DNA of 64,000 bases from an uncultured Clostridium sp. (GTDB lineage: Bacteria; Bacillota; Clostridia; Lachnospirales; Lachnospiraceae): positions 1 to 64,000 of the forward strand of contig UQTA01000011.1 of NCBI GenBank assembly GCA_900543885.1. The letters are read 5' to 3'. Shown in pieces: positions 23,508 through 32,970 of the stretch; position 1 is the stretch's first letter; each line of letters opens with the position of its first letter. The notes beneath the pieces are model-generated. The model saw nothing but the letters and a program-made list of their open reading frames with translations. It was not told where the DNA came from and did no database searches. Position numbers and translations under genes: made by a program.

Positions 23508-25151
23508 ATGAAACTGGAATACTTATACATAGATGGTTATAAAGGACTGAAACGCCTGAAATTGCAGTTTAAGGAACAGGCAGGTGTGGTGCCGTTGGAT
23601 TTTCTGATCGGCTGCAATGGCTCTGGAAAATCCAGTGTGTTAGAGGCAGTGGGACTTATTTTTACCCGTATTATGCAAAATGAGCTGCCGGGATTTATTT
23701 TTGAATTAAAATACCGGATGCCGGACGGAACGGGTATTTATGTAAAGCCGCAGAAAAAGGGGTTTTGTGATACTTTTGGGCGGCGGAGAAAATTATACGT
23801 GGAACTGGAAAAAAATGGAAAAACTCAGCAATTATATTCCATACCGGACCAGTATCTGCCAGACCGTATTATCTCCTATTGTTCAGGAGCAAACAGCTCC
23901 ATGGAAGATATCCTGATCCGTTCTCCAAGAGCTTCTCTTGCCAGTGATCTGTATGATCTGTCACTGGCCATGGGCGCTGGAGCAGGAGAAGATCCGGGAT
24001 CTGGAAATGAAGAACATCCGGGAGAAACCAGAGTGGCTCAGGGTGAGGCGGCAGAGGAAATATTATCCTTTTATGAACGACTGGATGTTAATCCAAGGGT
24101 ACTGTTTCTGGATGCAGTCACATCTAAATTTATCTTGCCGGCATTGTTTGCAGTGATGCCTTTTGATATGCAGGATAATAATATCAGCGAAAAGGCGCTG
24201 GGGTATGCTTCCCTTAGGAAAAAACTTCTGAAGCGGTTAAATATTCGTCTGATCCCGGCGGCATTTTCGCTGAGGATTGACGATACAAAACTGGAAGAAG
24301 CAGCAGACCGGCCTCAGATCAGCATTTTGCGGCGGCTTTTAAGCCAGGATACAAAGGGGGTGGCTTTAAGCAACTGCGTGATCCACAGGACATCTGCGGA
24401 TCGTACAGAAGAGGATGGAAGTCTTGCAGGGGAAACGGCAGCGGTGTTTTTGTTTGATTCCTGGGAAGCGGATGGGGAGAAAGTATTTTATCACCCCATG
24501 CTCCAACGCTATTTTGATGGAAATCCATTTTCTCTTATCTCGACTCTTCTCACTGCGTGGAGAGAAGGTGTGATCCGTGAGATCCATTTTTCCTACCGTA
24601 ACGGGGATGAACGGGGCTTATATGAAATGGAAGACTTAAGCGATGGAGAATTAATGTGGCTGGCCCGCATTGGTCTGATCCTTATGGCCCAGAATCACTG
24701 CGGGGAAAATACATTATTCCTTTATGATGAGCCGGATGTCCATTTTAACGATGACTGGAGCCGGGATTTTGTTCGCTTTGTTTATTCTATGTGCAGTATG
24801 GATGGAAAAAGCGGAAATGAATTTCTGGTAGCCACTCATTCTGATCTGATCTTAACAGATGCCATGCGGTCGCAGATCCATTTGTTTGAGAATCCTACAG
24901 GTTCTAAAACAGAAGTGAAGGATCTGGAAATTTCCACGTTTGCAGCAGGCCGCGACAGCATTTCCAGACAGGTATTTAAAGCATCTGCCATTGGCGGATT
25001 TGCATCGGATTCTGTAAAAACATATATGGAAGAGAAGGATCCGGATAAGCTGAAAGACGCTATTTCAAAAGTAGGTCCGGGTTATCAGCGTTTCCGTCTG
25101 CAGGAACAGCTGTATGCGCTGTTAGAAAAAGAAAATGCAGTACACGAATAA
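23508..25151 (+). CDS. Restriction-associated AAA/ABC-type ATPase (PtuA/OLD-like)
   Basis: 547 residues of the SMC/ABC ATPase type that folds around an insert. Walker A is GCNGSGKSS (35-43). A long variable middle follows, then an ABC-signature-like LSDGELMWL, Walker B NTLFLYDEPDVHF and H-loop ATHSDL. There is no TOPRIM domain, unlike OLD nucleases. It resembles the ATPases found beside methylase/S-subunit pairs and PtuA of the Septu system. It probably senses invading or unmodified DNA and licenses the HNH protein that follows (31 bp downstream). Eight bp after the S gene. Confidence 0.8.
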   Translation: MKLEYLYIDGYKGLKRLKLQFKEQAGVVPLDFLIGCNGSGKSSVLEAVGLIFTRIMQNELPGFIFELKYRMPDGTGIYVKPQKKGFCDTFGRRRKLYVELEKNGKTQQLYSIPDQYLPDRIISYCSGANSSMEDILIRSPRASLASDLYDLSLAMGAGAGEDPGSGNEEHPGETRVAQGEAAEEILSFYERLDVNPRVLFLDAVTSKFILPALFAVMPFDMQDNNISEKALGYASLRKKLLKRLNIRLIPAAFSLRIDDTKLEEAADRPQISILRRLLSQDTKGVALSNCVIHRTSADRTEEDGSLAGETAAVFLFDSWEADGEKVFYHPMLQRYFDGNPFSLISTLLTAWREGVIREIHFSYRNGDERGLYEMEDLSDGELMWLARIGLILMAQNHCGENTLFLYDEPDVHFNDDWSRDFVRFVYSMCSMDGKSGNEFLVATHSDLILTDAMRSQIHLFENPTGSKTEVKDLEISTFAAGRDSISRQVFKASAIGGFASDSVKTYMEEKDPDKLKDAISKVGPGYQRFRLQEQLYALLEKENAVHE

Positions 25152-25182
25152 ACGCTTTTGGAACAAAAGGGAGTGATACAGG

Positions 25183-26271
25183 ATGTTCTGGAACATAGAT
25201 GTTAAGGAGCAGGAGCAGGACTTAATGGCCATCAGCCGGTTTCTGCTGTCTGTTTTTGCGTTTGCGGCAGGTCAGCCGGGAAATATTTTTTCAGAGAAGG
25301 ACTGGCTGGATTTTGCAGGAAAGAATGGCGCCTGGTTCTACCGGCTTTATGAGCGCGACACGGAAAATGGAAAGAACATGCGCCGGGCAGTGGACCGGCT
25401 GTTCCGTATGGAACAGGGGATGCGGGAAACCATCTATAAAGCCATAAAGCATGATATGGAATTTATGGATAAGCAGGCATGGAAGAACGGCAGGTTCAGC
25501 CTGGAAAGTGACCAGCTTCCGGATGCGGCCCAGAAGATATTAAAAGACTTCTTCGGATATTTCTATGATGTAGTCCTTTGTACCACCCATTTTCATTTAA
25601 ATGAACTTTCTGATCCCATGTACAGCAGAAAGGAACTGGCTAAGGATTATTTTAAAGGGAAAAATAAGAAGATACGCCGGATCTGTCCGGTGTGTTTAAA
25701 TACTATTTCAAACGGGGAGACAGACGAGGATGTGGAACATTATTTCCCCAAATCCAAGTACCCATGTTTATGTCTGCACCCATATAACCTGTATTTTTGC
25801 TGTTCCGCCTGCAACAGCCGTTTCAAAGGAACCAAAAGTCCCTTAAAGGGAAAGCAGAGGAACCTTGGAAGTATATTTTTGCCCTATCTGGATACTGTAA
25901 AAGAACAGGTACAGCTGGAATTTGAGAATCCACCGGATGCAGACAGTGAGATAGTAAAGCTGCATCCGGTGCAGGATGGGGATTCAAATGCCGGTGAAAA
26001 GATAAAGGAATTTAACCGTTTGTTTTCACTGGAAGAGCGCTGGAGCGGGCAGCTGGAAGATTATTATATGAATCTTTATCTGTGGTATCAGGAAAAGATA
26101 AAGGAAAAATCAGGGGAAATGAGTCTGGAGCAGTTAAGGGAAGAACTGGAAGCAGATATAGAGCGGAACCAGATCATGCAGTCTGTTCAGCCGGGCAGAT
26201 ATTTAGAGGGAGAATACACGAAGTGGATCGCCAGAAAGCAGCTTAAGGCATTTTATGAGGAGATCAAATGA
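25183..26271 (+). CDS. HNH endonuclease of the methylase/ATPase cluster (PtuB-like)
   Basis: 362 residues. A central zinc-bound HNH: CPVC (168-171), DVEHYFPKSKYP with the metal-binding His186, LHPYNLYFCC with H199 and N202, and SACNSRFKGTK. The N-terminal 160 residues are helical and the C-terminus is charged and helical. With the ATPase upstream it makes a Septu-type (PtuA-PtuB) pair, presumably the DNA- or tRNA-cutting effector that replaces HsdR here. GGGAGTG precedes the start. Last gene of the cluster. Confidence 0.82.
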   Translation: MFWNIDVKEQEQDLMAISRFLLSVFAFAAGQPGNIFSEKDWLDFAGKNGAWFYRLYERDTENGKNMRRAVDRLFRMEQGMRETIYKAIKHDMEFMDKQAWKNGRFSLESDQLPDAAQKILKDFFGYFYDVVLCTTHFHLNELSDPMYSRKELAKDYFKGKNKKIRRICPVCLNTISNGETDEDVEHYFPKSKYPCLCLHPYNLYFCCSACNSRFKGTKSPLKGKQRNLGSIFLPYLDTVKEQVQLEFENPPDADSEIVKLHPVQDGDSNAGEKIKEFNRLFSLEERWSGQLEDYYMNLYLWYQEKIKEKSGEMSLEQLREELEADIERNQIMQSVQPGRYLEGEYTKWIARKQLKAFYEEIK

Positions 26272-26314
26272 CCTTGAGGTGTTTTTGTAAAAAGAATCAC
26301 AGGATAAAGAGAAA

Positions 26315-26370
26315 GCCTGACATTTCTGCAGTAGTTCAAAGAAGAATGATCGTAAGCAGGGATGTCAGGC
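26315..26370. terminator. Bidirectional terminator between HNH gene and purC
   Basis: A 15-bp stem with two G-U pairs (GCCTGACATTTCTGC with GCAGGGATGTCAGGC) and a 26-base loop. Both sides are T-rich: TTTCTCTTT on the minus strand and ATTTCTTATGTGTTT on the plus strand. Confidence 0.8.
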
Positions 26371-26383
26371 ATTTCTTATGTGT

Positions 26384-27244
26384 TTACAACTGTTTTCCAG
26401 TGAGCATTTCATAGCTCTGGAGATATTTATCAATGGTCTTCTGTACTACATCTTCCGGCAGAGTCCAGTCATTTCCCGGATGGGAGGTCAGCCAGTCACG
26501 TGCAAACTGTTTGTCAAAGGATGGCTGGGAATGACCTGGCTCATAGCCATCTGCAGGCCAGAAACGGGAACTGTCTGGAGTCAGCATTTCATCGCCTAAA
26601 ACGATATTTCCCTCTTCGTCCAGACCAAACTCAAACTTGGTATCAGCAATGATGATGCCCTTGCTTAAAGCGTAGTCAGCGCACTTCTTGTAAAGAGCAA
26701 TGGTGTAATCCCGCAGTTTGGTGGCATATTCTTTGCCCTTTCCAGGGAAGTATTTCTCCAGGTGGTCAATACTCTGCTCATAGGAGATATTTTCATCGTG
26801 ATCGCCGATCTCAGCTTTGGTAGAAGGTGTGAAGATCGGTTCAGGCAGTTTATCAGATTCTTTTAAGCCTTCAGGCAGCTTAATGCCGCAGACCGTACCG
26901 TTTTCCTTGTAGCTCTTCCAGCCGCTTCCGGTGATGTAACCGCGGACAATGCATTCCAGTGGAAGCATGGTAAGTTTCCGGCACATCATGCTCTTGCCTT
27001 CGTACTCAGGAGTCTGGAAAAATTCCGGCATATCTTTTACGTCAGTAGAGATCATATGGTTTGGAAGAATGTCCTTTGTATAATCGAACCAGAACTTGGA
27101 CATCTGGGTCAGAACGGTACCTTTCTTGGTCACTGTATTATGGAGAATCACATCAAAGCAGCTGATGCGGTCGGTAGCGACCATGATCAGGCTGTCGCCG
27201 TTGTCATAGATTTCACGTACTTTTCCTTCTTTAACTGGCTTCAT
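26384..27244 (-). CDS. purC: Phosphoribosylaminoimidazole-succinocarboxamide synthase
   Basis: 286 residues, the eukaryote/long-type SAICAR synthetase. KEGKVREIYD and LIMVATDRISCFDV (ATP-grasp-like start), MLPLECIVRGYITGSGWKSY, PIFTPSTKAEIGDHDENI (substrate-binding signature), and IIADTKFEFGLDEEGNIVLGDEMLTPDSSRFW. It joins aspartate to CAIR in purine synthesis, in the cytosol. It stands alone here, away from other pur genes. On the minus strand upstream there is AT-rich sequence with TTGATT and TATTCT at 18-base spacing as a possible promoter. No purine riboswitch was recognised. Confidence 0.96.
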   Translation of the reverse strand: MKPVKEGKVREIYDNGDSLIMVATDRISCFDVILHNTVTKKGTVLTQMSKFWFDYTKDILPNHMISTDVKDMPEFFQTPEYEGKSMMCRKLTMLPLECIVRGYITGSGWKSYKENGTVCGIKLPEGLKESDKLPEPIFTPSTKAEIGDHDENISYEQSIDHLEKYFPGKGKEYATKLRDYTIALYKKCADYALSKGIIIADTKFEFGLDEEGNIVLGDEMLTPDSSRFWPADGYEPGHSQPSFDKQFARDWLTSHPGNDWTLPEDVVQKTIDKYLQSYEMLTGKQL

Positions 27245-27477
27245 CTTTCTACCTCACAATGTTTGGATTTTTGTTTGTTTTCTTGGGGATGACTTCCAAG
27301 CAATTCTACTTATAGAATATACGTAAAAATTTTCAAAAATCAATAGTATAATTAATTTTTGTGAAAAATGACGTACGATATATAAGTAAAATTAATTAAC
27401 AAAGTAAGGGGAACTCTAATAAAAGGATATTTGCAATCCCTTTTGCGCAGGGAAAGCAGGATTTTTCCCGGATTGGA

Positions 27478-28116
27478 TTAAAACGGTAAAAAAGAGAAGA
27501 TCCTTTCTGCAAGCCGTCTTGCGGGAATGGAAGTGACCAGTTCCAGAACTACACAGGCCATTCCGGCGGATAGGAGCAGACGATTGACCAGTCCCTGGGA
27601 AGAGCAAAGCCGCAGGGAGAAGCCACGCTTCATAGGCCAGATCAGGCGCAGTCTCCGGTAATTTAACAGATCCAGCGCCAGGTGGGAAGCATAGGCAATG
27701 GCGAAATAGGGAGCTGCATCCGGATAGATCACATCCATGCAGGCCGTAAGCATGAACATGGACAAAAGGGAGTGCATAAAAGATCGGTGTGGCTGTCCTG
27801 AACCATAGGTGCAGATGATGATAAAAGCCATGGCACCAGTAAGAAGTCTTGCAATACTGCTGTTTCTCATAAGGCGTTCATAGATACCTACGTGAAATTT
27901 ATAGTCAGCGAAAATAACTATGGCAGTAACAGCAATGGCTGCTGTCATGATCTTGTCGGCCTCTTTGTGGGCCTGAGAGGTTCCTGAGTCAATATCGCTG
28001 ATCATGCCGCCAATAGCAGCAGCCCCCGCACCAGCCACTAAAGTGGACATGGAGGAAGGCTGCATGATTGCTAAAGCAGCGGATATTCCTATAAAAAAAT
28101 GGGTTCTTCCAAGCAT
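27478..28116 (-). CDS. YdjM-like membrane-bound metal-dependent hydrolase (DUF457)
   Basis: 212 residues. It opens with MLGRTHFFIGISAAL, followed by GGMISDIDSGTSQAHK, QPHRSFMHSLL, and YASHLALDLLN: the His/Asp metal ligands spread over short TM helices as in the LexA-regulated YdjM/DUF457 family. Such proteins are predicted inner-membrane hydrolases, perhaps on phospholipids. It is single. The gap to purC (27245-27477) shows no terminator with a clear T-run. Confidence 0.8.
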   Translation of the reverse strand: MLGRTHFFIGISAALAIMQPSSMSTLVAGAGAAAIGGMISDIDSGTSQAHKEADKIMTAAIAVTAIVIFADYKFHVGIYERLMRNSSIARLLTGAMAFIIICTYGSGQPHRSFMHSLLSMFMLTACMDVIYPDAAPYFAIAYASHLALDLLNYRRLRLIWPMKRGFSLRLCSSQGLVNRLLLSAGMACVVLELVTSIPARRLAERIFSFLPF

Positions 28117-28298
28117 GTTAAGATTTGGTCCTTATCTGAATGATTTGATTTGAAATTCGTAAAATTTCCGAAAATTTTAAATTCCCAGATATTTACAAAT
28201 TAAAAGGTATCTTCGATTGTATCTTATCTATGCCTGAAAATCAAATGACGATTCTCTTAAAAATGGTCTTAAGGATTTGGTAACCATTTTGAGATTTA

Positions 28299-28320
28299 TG
28301 CCGCGCCAGATGGCGCGGCA
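28299..28320. repeat. 10-bp perfect GC-rich inverted repeat after the ABC genes
   Basis: TGCCGCGCCA and TGGCGCGGCA separated by GA. It is downstream of the minus-strand ABC genes, but no T-run follows on that strand (ATAAATCTC), so it is better read as a 3'-end stabilising hairpin than a terminator. Confidence 0.5.
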
Positions 28321-28357
28321 GATGCTGGAATGGAAATAGCCTGGAAGGGCGCCAAAA

Positions 28358-30109
28358 TTACTGGATACTCCAACTTGCCGCTTCCGTCTGCAGTCGTGAC
28401 ATATGGGCAAAAATTCCATTTTTTTCCATTAATTCATCAGGAGAACCATTTTCTGCCACATGACCATCTTTTAATACAATGATTTGGTCAGCGCCTGCTA
28501 CAGTACGCATGCGGTGGGCGATCAGCAGTACAGTCTTATTTTTCATCAGTTGGGACAGAGACGCCTGGATCAGAGTTTCATTTTCCACATCCAGGGACGC
28601 AGTGGCTTCGTCCAAAAGCAGGATAGGCGCATTCTTTAAGAAGGCTCTTGCAATGGAAATACGCTGGCGCTCTCCGCCGGAAAGTTCGCAGCCATTTTCG
28701 CCAATGGTGGTGTCATAGCCATTTGGCAGCTTATTTACAAATTCATCGCAGTGGGCCATCATAGCTGCCTCTATAACTTCCGCGTCTGTAGCCCCTTTGC
28801 GGCCGATACGGATATTTTCCATAATGGTATTGTTAAATAAAGTCACATCCTGGAACACAATGGAATACAGGGAAAGCAGCGTTTCCGGATCGGTTTTTGA
28901 AATATCCATGCCGCCTAGAGTGATCTTCCCGCTGTTTACATCCCAGAAACGGGCTGCCAGCCTGGAAACGGTAGTTTTGCCGCCGCCGGAAGGTCCGATA
29001 AGAGCTGTTACCTGGCCCTGTTTTGCAGTAAAGGAAATATCATCTAGGATTTTTTTGCTGTCATTGTGATAGGAGAAAGAAACATGGTCAAAAGTAATGT
29101 CAAAGCCTTCATTGGTCAGCTTTTCCTTACCTGTCTGCAATGGGGACTGTAAGATCTCATTCATCCGGTCTGTCTGTACAGAAAGGGAGATAATGGCCAT
29201 CAGGTTCTGCAAAGCTACCTGCAGCGGGTCATAAATGCGGGAAACTACAAGGAGATACAGGAAGAAGGTCATGATATTTATCTGTCCCTGGATCAGCAGC
29301 TTTCCGCCGATGAGAGCAGTGGTTGCAATGCCCAGCTTTAAAAACATCTGGGCGCTGGAAACGAAGGCAGAGGCACCAAGTTCTGTAAAAATCGTCCGTT
29401 TTTCGGCTTCTGCAAATTTCGCTTTTAAAGATGCCAGATATTTGTCCTCATAGTTGTTGGATTTGATCTGGGGCAGTGTTTCCAGGCATTCCTGGATGCC
29501 GTCAGCGCATGCCAGTCTGGCTGCCATTCCCTTTCTTCCCAGTGTTTTCTGAAGGTTTGCAGAGCTTCCAAGGATGATAAAGGCAACTGGAAGCACCCAA
29601 AGAGAAGCAATGGCCATTTTCCAGTTAAAGAAAAACAGCGCCAGGGCGGTAATGGTGGTGGCGATTACAGAACCTATCAGTTCCGGGATCCAGTGGGAAG
29701 ATGCTGTCTCCAACGTTGCGCAGTCGCTCATAATGGCATTGGTCAGATCCGTCAGATCCCGCTGGCTGAAAAATGACAGTGGCAGTTTGCGGATATGCTC
29801 TGCAAGTGAAAGTCTGCGCACGCCGCTTTCTTTGTAGGTGGCAAAGAAGGTGCAGTTATACTGGATATAGGTGGACAGGCAGATCAGGCCTAAGCATACC
29901 AGGATGCCGATCCCGAAGAAAAGGATCTGGTTGCTGGAAATAGGCGCTTCTGTTGTATATACAGTTGCAATAAACTGGTAAAGAAGGCCGGCTGGAATCA
30001 TTAAGACAAGGTCGGAAAAGGTGCAGGCTGCAAAGGCCCGTACCATATCTTTGGCGCCATTTTCAGAAAGGGCGTATTTATATTGTAAGGTTTTTATTAT
30101 GCTGTTCAT
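28358..30109 (-). CDS. ABC exporter half-transporter (second of a heterodimer)
   Basis: 583 residues: six TM helices (about 20-300), then an NBD with Walker A LIGPSGGGKTT, signature LSGGERQRISIARAF, Walker B ILLLDEATASLD and H-loop IAHRM. The start overlaps the stop of the preceding ABC gene by 4 bases, so the two are translated together and likely form a heterodimer. The pair under an AraC regulator resembles the YbtP/YbtQ and IrtAB type arrangement used for siderophores, but also drug or peptide exporters; no biosynthesis genes are nearby. Confidence 0.9.
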   Translation of the reverse strand: MNSIIKTLQYKYALSENGAKDMVRAFAACTFSDLVLMIPAGLLYQFIATVYTTEAPISSNQILFFGIGILVCLGLICLSTYIQYNCTFFATYKESGVRRLSLAEHIRKLPLSFFSQRDLTDLTNAIMSDCATLETASSHWIPELIGSVIATTITALALFFFNWKMAIASLWVLPVAFIILGSSANLQKTLGRKGMAARLACADGIQECLETLPQIKSNNYEDKYLASLKAKFAEAEKRTIFTELGASAFVSSAQMFLKLGIATTALIGGKLLIQGQINIMTFFLYLLVVSRIYDPLQVALQNLMAIISLSVQTDRMNEILQSPLQTGKEKLTNEGFDITFDHVSFSYHNDSKKILDDISFTAKQGQVTALIGPSGGGKTTVSRLAARFWDVNSGKITLGGMDISKTDPETLLSLYSIVFQDVTLFNNTIMENIRIGRKGATDAEVIEAAMMAHCDEFVNKLPNGYDTTIGENGCELSGGERQRISIARAFLKNAPILLLDEATASLDVENETLIQASLSQLMKNKTVLLIAHRMRTVAGADQIIVLKDGHVAENGSPDELMEKNGIFAHMSRLQTEAASWSIQ

Positions 30110-31878
30110 TTATTTTCACCTGCTTTCCATGAGGCAGCCATTTGGTATGTCTGCCACATCTGATGATAAAGCCCATTTGAAACAGCCAGATCTTTGTGTT
30201 TTCCGCTTTCTTCCATCTGACCATCCCTGATCACGAAAATGCGGCTGGTGTCCGTAACAGTGGAAAGCCTGTGGGCGATCATAAGAACGGTCTTGCCACG
30301 GCTCATGTTGGCAAAAGCAGTCTGGATTTTGGTCTCATTATCCGGGTCAGTGAAAGCAGTTGCTTCGTCCAAAATCAGGATAGGGGCATTTTTGAGCATG
30401 ACTCGGGCAATATTTAAACGCTGCTTCTCACCGCCGGAAACATAGACCCCGGCAGCGCCTGCAACGGTATCGATGCCCTTTGGAAGCTTTCCGATAATGT
30501 CATCGCACTGGGCCTCATGAAGCGCCTGTAAAACTTCTTTCCTGGTAGCATCCGGACGGGAAAGACGGATATTGTCATAAATAGACATTTTTAAAAGGCT
30601 GCTGTCCTGGAATACAAAGGAGACCATATCAGATAAGGTTTTTTTGGGAATATTTCTTACATCCACTCCGCCGATAAGAATACGGCCGCTTTCTACATCC
30701 CAGAACCTTGGGATCAGGCTTGCAATGGTAGACTTGCCTCCGCCGCTTGGACCCACCAGAGCCACGTGTTCTCCGCTTTTAATGGTAAAAGAGATGTCAT
30801 TTAAGGCTTTTTTGTCAGCTCCTGCATAAGAGAAGGAAACATGGTCAAAGGTAATGGAATAGTCAGCCGGTGCTTCAGCCCTTTCAGGTTCTGGTAAAGG
30901 TTTGATGTCCATGATTTGTTTAATACGGTCCAGGCAGTCAGTGACTAACATCTCATTTTCACCTGCGTACATTACTTTATTTAAGGTAGTTGTGATCACG
31001 GGGGTGATAATGGTGTAGAAGATCAGGTTTAATATCAGCTGGGGCGTGCGTGTTCTGGCTCCTGCTGCGATACCGAAGGCAATGATAATAGCAAAAATGG
31101 CGTTAATAGCAGTGGTAAAGCGCAGCATAGGCGGGCGCATGCTTTTGGTGTAGGAAATGGTCCATTTGGAGTAGTCATCAATGGCTTTACGGAAACGCTC
31201 AAAACTGAAAATAGTTTGTCCAAAGGTTTTAACTACCGGAACGCCGCGGATATATTCTACCGCTTCGGAGGACATGGTCTCCAGGGAGTTCTGGTATTCC
31301 TTCATGGCCGCTTTCATATCGCCGCCCATCATACCGGCCATGAAAATAAAGGCAATGCCTACAGGTACCAGGCATAAAAGACCCAGACGCCAGTCAAAAA
31401 ACAGAAGCAGGACCATGAGTCCTAAAGGTGTAAACATCATTCCCGCCTTGTCCGGCCAGATGTGGGCCAGATAGGTTTCTGTGGATGCGGAACAGTCATT
31501 GACGATCTTGCGCACTTTTCCGCTTCCCCAGTCATTCATAAAGCCTACAGGAAGCTTTAAAATATGTTCCATGACCTGGCAGCGGATATTTCGCTGTACC
31601 CGGAACGCGCAAAGGTGGGAGCACCAGAGGGCAGCTATGTAAATGAGCATGGACAAGATAGAAAATGCCAGTGCCATCCACCCGTCATGGGCGATCCTGG
31701 TTGCATTTTCAAAGTGGGGTGCAGTTTCGAGAACCTGGTTGATAATACGCCAGATGTAAAAGAAGGGCACTAAGGCCGTAAGAGAGCTGATGGCAGAAAG
31801 CACGAAGGCAGCGCCAGTGAGATACCGGTAGCTGCCGACATAAGCCATCAGCGATTTCATGGGTGATGAAGATTTCAT
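30106..31878 (-). CDS. ABC exporter half-transporter (first of a heterodimer)
   Basis: 590 residues: six TM helices, then an NBD with Walker A LVGPSGGGKSTIAS, a signature YVSGGEKQRLNIARVM (VSGGE rather than LSGGE), Walker B ILILDEATAFTDPDN and H-loop IAHRLS. Asp follows the Thr-Ala-Phe of the Walker B region where its partner has the usual Ser-Leu-Asp. The Met at 31878 is chosen because GAGGAAGGA lies about 5 bases upstream; a reading from 31899 has no such site. It is 62 bp from the AraC gene stop and overlaps the partner by 4 bases. Confidence 0.9.
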   Translation of the reverse strand: MKSSSPMKSLMAYVGSYRYLTGAAFVLSAISSLTALVPFFYIWRIINQVLETAPHFENATRIAHDGWMALAFSILSMLIYIAALWCSHLCAFRVQRNIRCQVMEHILKLPVGFMNDWGSGKVRKIVNDCSASTETYLAHIWPDKAGMMFTPLGLMVLLLFFDWRLGLLCLVPVGIAFIFMAGMMGGDMKAAMKEYQNSLETMSSEAVEYIRGVPVVKTFGQTIFSFERFRKAIDDYSKWTISYTKSMRPPMLRFTTAINAIFAIIIAFGIAAGARTRTPQLILNLIFYTIITPVITTTLNKVMYAGENEMLVTDCLDRIKQIMDIKPLPEPERAEAPADYSITFDHVSFSYAGADKKALNDISFTIKSGEHVALVGPSGGGKSTIASLIPRFWDVESGRILIGGVDVRNIPKKTLSDMVSFVFQDSSLLKMSIYDNIRLSRPDATRKEVLQALHEAQCDDIIGKLPKGIDTVAGAAGVYVSGGEKQRLNIARVMLKNAPILILDEATAFTDPDNETKIQTAFANMSRGKTVLMIAHRLSTVTDTSRIFVIRDGQMEESGKHKDLAVSNGLYHQMWQTYQMAASWKAGENK

Positions 31879-31940
31879 GGTTATCCTTCCTCTCTGCAAG
31901 TTAGTCTTGAATAACCATATAATATAAAAAAGAGATACAA

Positions 31941-32951
31941 TTATATATTCCGATTTGATTCAATTATTCCATTTCGGTCACGAAATTGGAGACGGTACTC
32001 CGTAGGTGTCACTCCATAACGTTTTTTAAAACTTTCCCCAAATTTGCTGGCGCTGGAAAAACCCGCGTCCAGAGCAATATTGGTAATGGAACGGGCGGAA
32101 TTAGTCAGTTCAATAGTAGCCTGTTCCAGCCGGTACTGCTTTACATACTGGTAAATAGAGGTACCGTACAGATTTTTAAATATCTTCTGAAAACGGGTGA
32201 CAGAAATATGGTGGGCCCGGGCCAGATCTTCGATGGTGGTGCGGCTGCTGGTATCAGAGATGAGAAGATCCCTTAAATGGCGTACCAGCTGGACTTGCTG
32301 CATGGGATAATATTGCTCCTCACTGTCCTGAGAACGCACCAGAGGAAGGAGCAGGAACAACTCTGCCACCTTTAACTGGACATAGGTCTCATCGGCATAA
32401 GAAATACACTCAAACAGCTCCCGGAACACATGCTCACACCGTGCACCAGCCTGTCCCACCCAGTACCAGTGGTCCTTTAACAGCTGTTTTTTTAACTGGT
32501 TTAGGTCGATGGAAAGGCATGGAAAGTTTTTAGAGAGCCATTTTGTAGCCAGGTCACAGTCAGCATAGATGCTTAGACCATCGTAAAATCCTAAAGGGAA
32601 ATGGGAAATGGAATGGGCACCGTGTTCTCCGTCATACATGCTCACAGCCACGTCTCCCGGATTTAAGATGCCCAGATCATCTTCTGAAAACTGGCTTTCA
32701 AACCGGCCGTTGGCGCAGAAGTTGATGGCAAGTGCATTTGCTTTTTCACGGATTTCTTCGCAGATGTCCGTATGAATGCGGTTCTGGAACAAGGTGACAC
32801 CGGGAAATACATCATAGTAAGTGGAAGTACCGCCAGGTGCAGCATTTTTATGATGCTCCATAAAAGCCAGGATCCAGGGACTTTTTTCCGGGTCATTTTC
32901 CGGAATGGGTGTTTTGCTTAAAGAGCCGGGGATCAGTTTGATGTTTGCCAT
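31941..32951 (-). CDS. AraC family transcriptional regulator
   Basis: 336 residues. An N-terminal cupin-like sensing part (GRFESQFSEDDLGILNPGDVAVSMYDG) is followed by the AraC double HTH at 235-330: TIEDLARAHHISVTRFQKIFKNLYG for the first and SITNIALDAGFSSASKFGESFKKRYGVTP for the second. The layout resembles YbtA/PchR-type regulators beside ABC exporters. GGAGGT 5 bases upstream supports 32951 over the longer frame from 33047, which would overlap the preceding gene. It probably activates the ABC pair downstream. Confidence 0.9.
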   Translation of the reverse strand: MANIKLIPGSLSKTPIPENDPEKSPWILAFMEHHKNAAPGGTSTYYDVFPGVTLFQNRIHTDICEEIREKANALAINFCANGRFESQFSEDDLGILNPGDVAVSMYDGEHGAHSISHFPLGFYDGLSIYADCDLATKWLSKNFPCLSIDLNQLKKQLLKDHWYWVGQAGARCEHVFRELFECISYADETYVQLKVAELFLLLPLVRSQDSEEQYYPMQQVQLVRHLRDLLISDTSSRTTIEDLARAHHISVTRFQKIFKNLYGTSIYQYVKQYRLEQATIELTNSARSITNIALDAGFSSASKFGESFKKRYGVTPTEYRLQFRDRNGIIESNRNI

Positions 32952-32970
32952 AAATACCTCCAGTATGTGA

